Below, in pieces: positions 40,896 through 42,743 of a stretch of DNA of 42,743 nt. This DNA comes from Ruminococcaceae bacterium UBA6434. Lineage in GTDB: Bacteria > Bacillota > Clostridia > Oscillospirales > Acutalibacteraceae. The position numbers were made by a program, and so were the translations under genes. The notes under the pieces were generated by a model, which was given only the letters and a program-made list of their open reading frames with translations, made no database searches and was not told where the DNA came from. The stretch's first letter is position 1. Each line of letters opens with the position of its first letter. Where the stretch lies: NCBI GenBank assembly GCA_002437245.1, contig DJOQ01000041.1, positions 1 to 42,743 of the forward strand, written 5' to 3'.

Positions 40896-42249
40896 TTCTG
40901 TTGTACTCCGCGGTTGTAAACAAAGTATACTGACCGTTCCAGTTAAGGTCTACGTCGGTAGTGCCGCCGTGACGGTTTTTTGCTATTATGACCTGTGCCT
41001 TATTTTCGTCGGCAACTACATTTTCGCCCTTATCCTCATCGAAATACGATTCACGGTACAAGAGTAAAATTATATCGGCGTCTTGCTCTATTGAACCCGA
41101 TTCACGAAGCTCCGACATAGTGGGCTTATGGTCCTTGCCCTTGCCGGACGCCGACTGACGGTTCAGCTGTGAGCAGGTGACCACGGGTATTTTAAGGTCT
41201 TTTGCCATCAGTTTTAAGCTTCTTGTGATTTCCGCTACCTCCTGCGCACGGTTATCGGTGCGCTTTGTGCCTGTCATAAGCTGAAGATAGTCGATAATTA
41301 CAAGGTCAACATCTTTAAGGCGACGCACTCTTGCCTTCATTTCGGGGACGGTTATATTTGACGTATCGTCAAAATACAGCTCTGCCTTTGAAAGCGCGTC
41401 GGAGCACGTGGCAATTCTGACCCACTCTTCGGGAGAAATGTCGCCCGTTCTCATTTTTGAACTTTCAATTCTCGCTTCGGTGGCAAGAATACGCTGTGCA
41501 AGCTGCTCTTTTGACATCTCAAGTGAAAAGAAAAGAACCTTTTTACGCGAAGTAACCGCGGCATTGCGTGCGATATTCAGCGCGAAGCTTGTTTTACCCA
41601 TTGCAGGACGTGCACCGATAAGAACAAGGTCGGATTTATTAAGTCCCGTCATATATTTATCGAGCACGGAAAATCCCGTAGGAATGCCCTTTCGGTCCTT
41701 ACCCTCGGGAGTTGAAAGCAACGTCACGTTGGGGATAACGTCATTTATCACTATGTCGCCGAGCTTAGTCGGTCCGTCGGTTGTTTTACCCTGACGTATG
41801 TTATATATGCGCTGTTCCGCCGAATCGAGTATAGTCTCGGCATTATCGGATTCCTCCGAGCATTGATGAAGTATATCGTGCGAAACAGCCATAAGTTCAC
41901 GCAGCGTGAACTTTTCCTTAACGATTTTGGCGTAGTTCATAACATTCGCCGTCGACGGTACAGCCTGTGCAAGCTGAGCTAAGTAATTTTTGCCGTCTGC
42001 ATCGTTATAGACCTCGTTCTTTTTGAGTTCCTCAAGAACTATTAACGGGTCTATCTTTGAGCCGAGAGCGTCAAGCGTCACAATAACGGAATAGATATCG
42101 CGGTGCTGCGGAATATAAAAATGCTCTGCTTTGAGCACCGTCATTACGTCCGAAAGACATTGCGGGTCAATAAGTATAGAACCCAAAACAGCCTGTTCCG
42201 ATTCAAGCGAATACGGCTCTGTTAAATTGTCAAAAGACAGGTTGTCCAT
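40885..42249 (-). CDS. dnaB: Replicative DNA helicase DnaB
   Basis: A 454-residue hexameric helicase. The N-terminal domain (about 10-110; LESEQAVLGSILIDP) has a linker to the RecA-like motor. Walker A is GARPAMGKTS (near 212-221), Walker B is VDLVIIDYLQLM, and the late motifs are SQLNRQ and LRESGSIEQDADIILLLYRE. The length is typical and no intein is present. It sits 22 bases downstream of rplI, the usual Firmicutes order. Confidence 0.96.
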   Translation of the reverse strand: MDNLSFDNLTEPYSLESEQAVLGSILIDPQCLSDVMTVLKAEHFYIPQHRDIYSVIVTLDALGSKIDPLIVLEELKKNEVYNDADGKNYLAQLAQAVPSTANVMNYAKIVKEKFTLRELMAVSHDILHQCSEESDNAETILDSAEQRIYNIRQGKTTDGPTKLGDIVINDVIPNVTLLSTPEGKDRKGIPTGFSVLDKYMTGLNKSDLVLIGARPAMGKTSFALNIARNAAVTSRKKVLFFSLEMSKEQLAQRILATEARIESSKMRTGDISPEEWVRIATCSDALSKAELYFDDTSNITVPEMKARVRRLKDVDLVIIDYLQLMTGTKRTDNRAQEVAEITRSLKLMAKDLKIPVVTCSQLNRQSASGKGKDHKPTMSELRESGSIEQDADIILLLYRESYFDEDKGENVVADENKAQVIIAKNRHGGTTDVDLNWNGQYTLFTTAEYNRNEP

Positions 42250-42271
42250 TTATTTCACATCCGGTTATGTT

Positions 42272-42712
42272 TTATTCTCCGACTTCAACGTAAAGCTTTG
42301 CGGTAATTCCGTTGTAAAGCTTTACTTCAGCCGTATATGTGCCGAAATTTTTGATGTCTGCCATAGACATCTTACGCTTGTCAACGGTAACGCCGAGCTG
42401 TTTGCCGACTGCCTCGGCAGCCTCTTTAACCGTAACCGAGCCGAAGAGCTTGCCGTTTTCGCCGGCTTTGGCTTTTAATTTTACGGTCTTTCCGTCAAGC
42501 TTTGCTTTTGCTTTATTTGCATTTTCGATTTCGACCTCTATTTTATGCTGCTTGGAAGACTCGCTGTTGCGAAACTCCGTGAGAGTTTGAGCATTAGCCT
42601 CAACCGCAAGGCCCTTGGGGAAAAGGAAATTACGGGCATAACCGTCGGACGCCTTGACTTTTTCGCCGGCTTTGCCGAGACCCTTTACATCCTTTTTAAG
42701 AATGACCTCCAT
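42272..42712 (-). CDS. rplI: 50S ribosomal protein L9
   Basis: A 146-residue ribosomal protein. The N-terminal domain MEVILKKDVKGLGKAGEKVKAS and DGYARNFLFPKGLA is diagnostic. The connecting helix (about 45-75) and the C-terminal rRNA-binding domain (KLFGSVTVKEAAEAV) follow. I chose the ATG at 42712 rather than the in-frame TTG three codons upstream. The preceding genes of the operon lie outside the window. Confidence 0.96.
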   Translation of the reverse strand: MEVILKKDVKGLGKAGEKVKASDGYARNFLFPKGLAVEANAQTLTEFRNSESSKQHKIEVEIENANKAKAKLDGKTVKLKAKAGENGKLFGSVTVKEAAEAVGKQLGVTVDKRKMSMADIKNFGTYTAEVKLYNGITAKLYVEVGE

Positions 42713-42743
42713 ATTTATCAATCCTCGTATAATAAAGTAGTAG

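Noticed and set aside
1..42743. CRISPR array, defence island or biosynthetic gene cluster
   Set aside because: No spaced identical repeats, Cas-like, toxin-antitoxin, restriction or NRPS/PKS/RiPP genes are visible. Most of the window is core metabolism.

Overview
The window looks like chromosomal DNA of a low-to-mid-GC Gram-positive anaerobe of the class Clostridia, probably a gut Oscillospiraceae/Ruminococcaceae-type bacterium. Support comes from AGGAGG-type ribosome sites, sigma-A-like promoters, a SigH-like sigma factor, a BofC-like domain, a B-type PyrK/PyrD dihydroorotate dehydrogenase, and the gene order rplI-dnaB-tilS-hpt-ftsH. The genus cannot be fixed from the sequence alone. Most genes lie on the minus strand.

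Layout. (1) 1-1165: the edge of an old integrated element. A 5'-truncated IS200/IS605 transposase and a 5'-truncated tyrosine integrase abut head to head near position 420-430. Three copies of an 11-bp repeat and a minus-strand terminator follow, then a complete tRNA-Pro(GGG) whose 3' end faces the integrase. (2) 1256-5116: a membrane-anchored cohesin-like protein, a zinc-ribbon protein, a SigH-like sigma factor, a 34-residue membrane peptide and phosphoglucomutase. (3) 5254-6315: an isolated FkbM-type methyltransferase on the plus strand. (4) 6382-17084: a tightly packed minus-strand series running from a class A penicillin-binding protein through pyrC, pyrF, carA, carB, pyrK and pyrD to ruvX. 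(5) 17232-20245: a small BofC-domain protein convergent with a large clan GH-G-like glycoside hydrolase. (6) 20415-27311: a complete D-allose system (LacI regulator, ABC importer AlsA/C/B, epimerase AlsE, kinase AlsK, RpiB) with three matching LacI-type operators. (7) 27595-32004: a lipoprotein, an MMPL/RND exporter and a TetR regulator whose promoter carries two operators. (8) 32324-36712: two SDR-fold oxidoreductases, then an AraC-DUF308-YhaM unit. (9) 36861-42712: ftsH, hpt, tilS, dnaB and rplI.

The most surprising result is in the pyrimidine series. CarA has Gly, Thr and Asp where the glutaminase Cys, His and Glu should be. CarB has lost the metal/ATP ligands of both ATP-grasp halves, has lost the glycine-rich loop of the first half, and lacks about 60 residues of the second. 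Both frames are intact, translationally packed and flanked by pyr genes whose catalytic motifs look normal. This suggests a carbamoyl-phosphate synthetase pseudoenzyme pair that may have been kept for another role, with real carbamoyl phosphate supplied from elsewhere in the genome. In the allose system, AlsB/A/C would import D-allose, AlsK phosphorylate it, RpiB isomerise allose-6-phosphate, and AlsE deliver fructose-6-phosphate to glycolysis.
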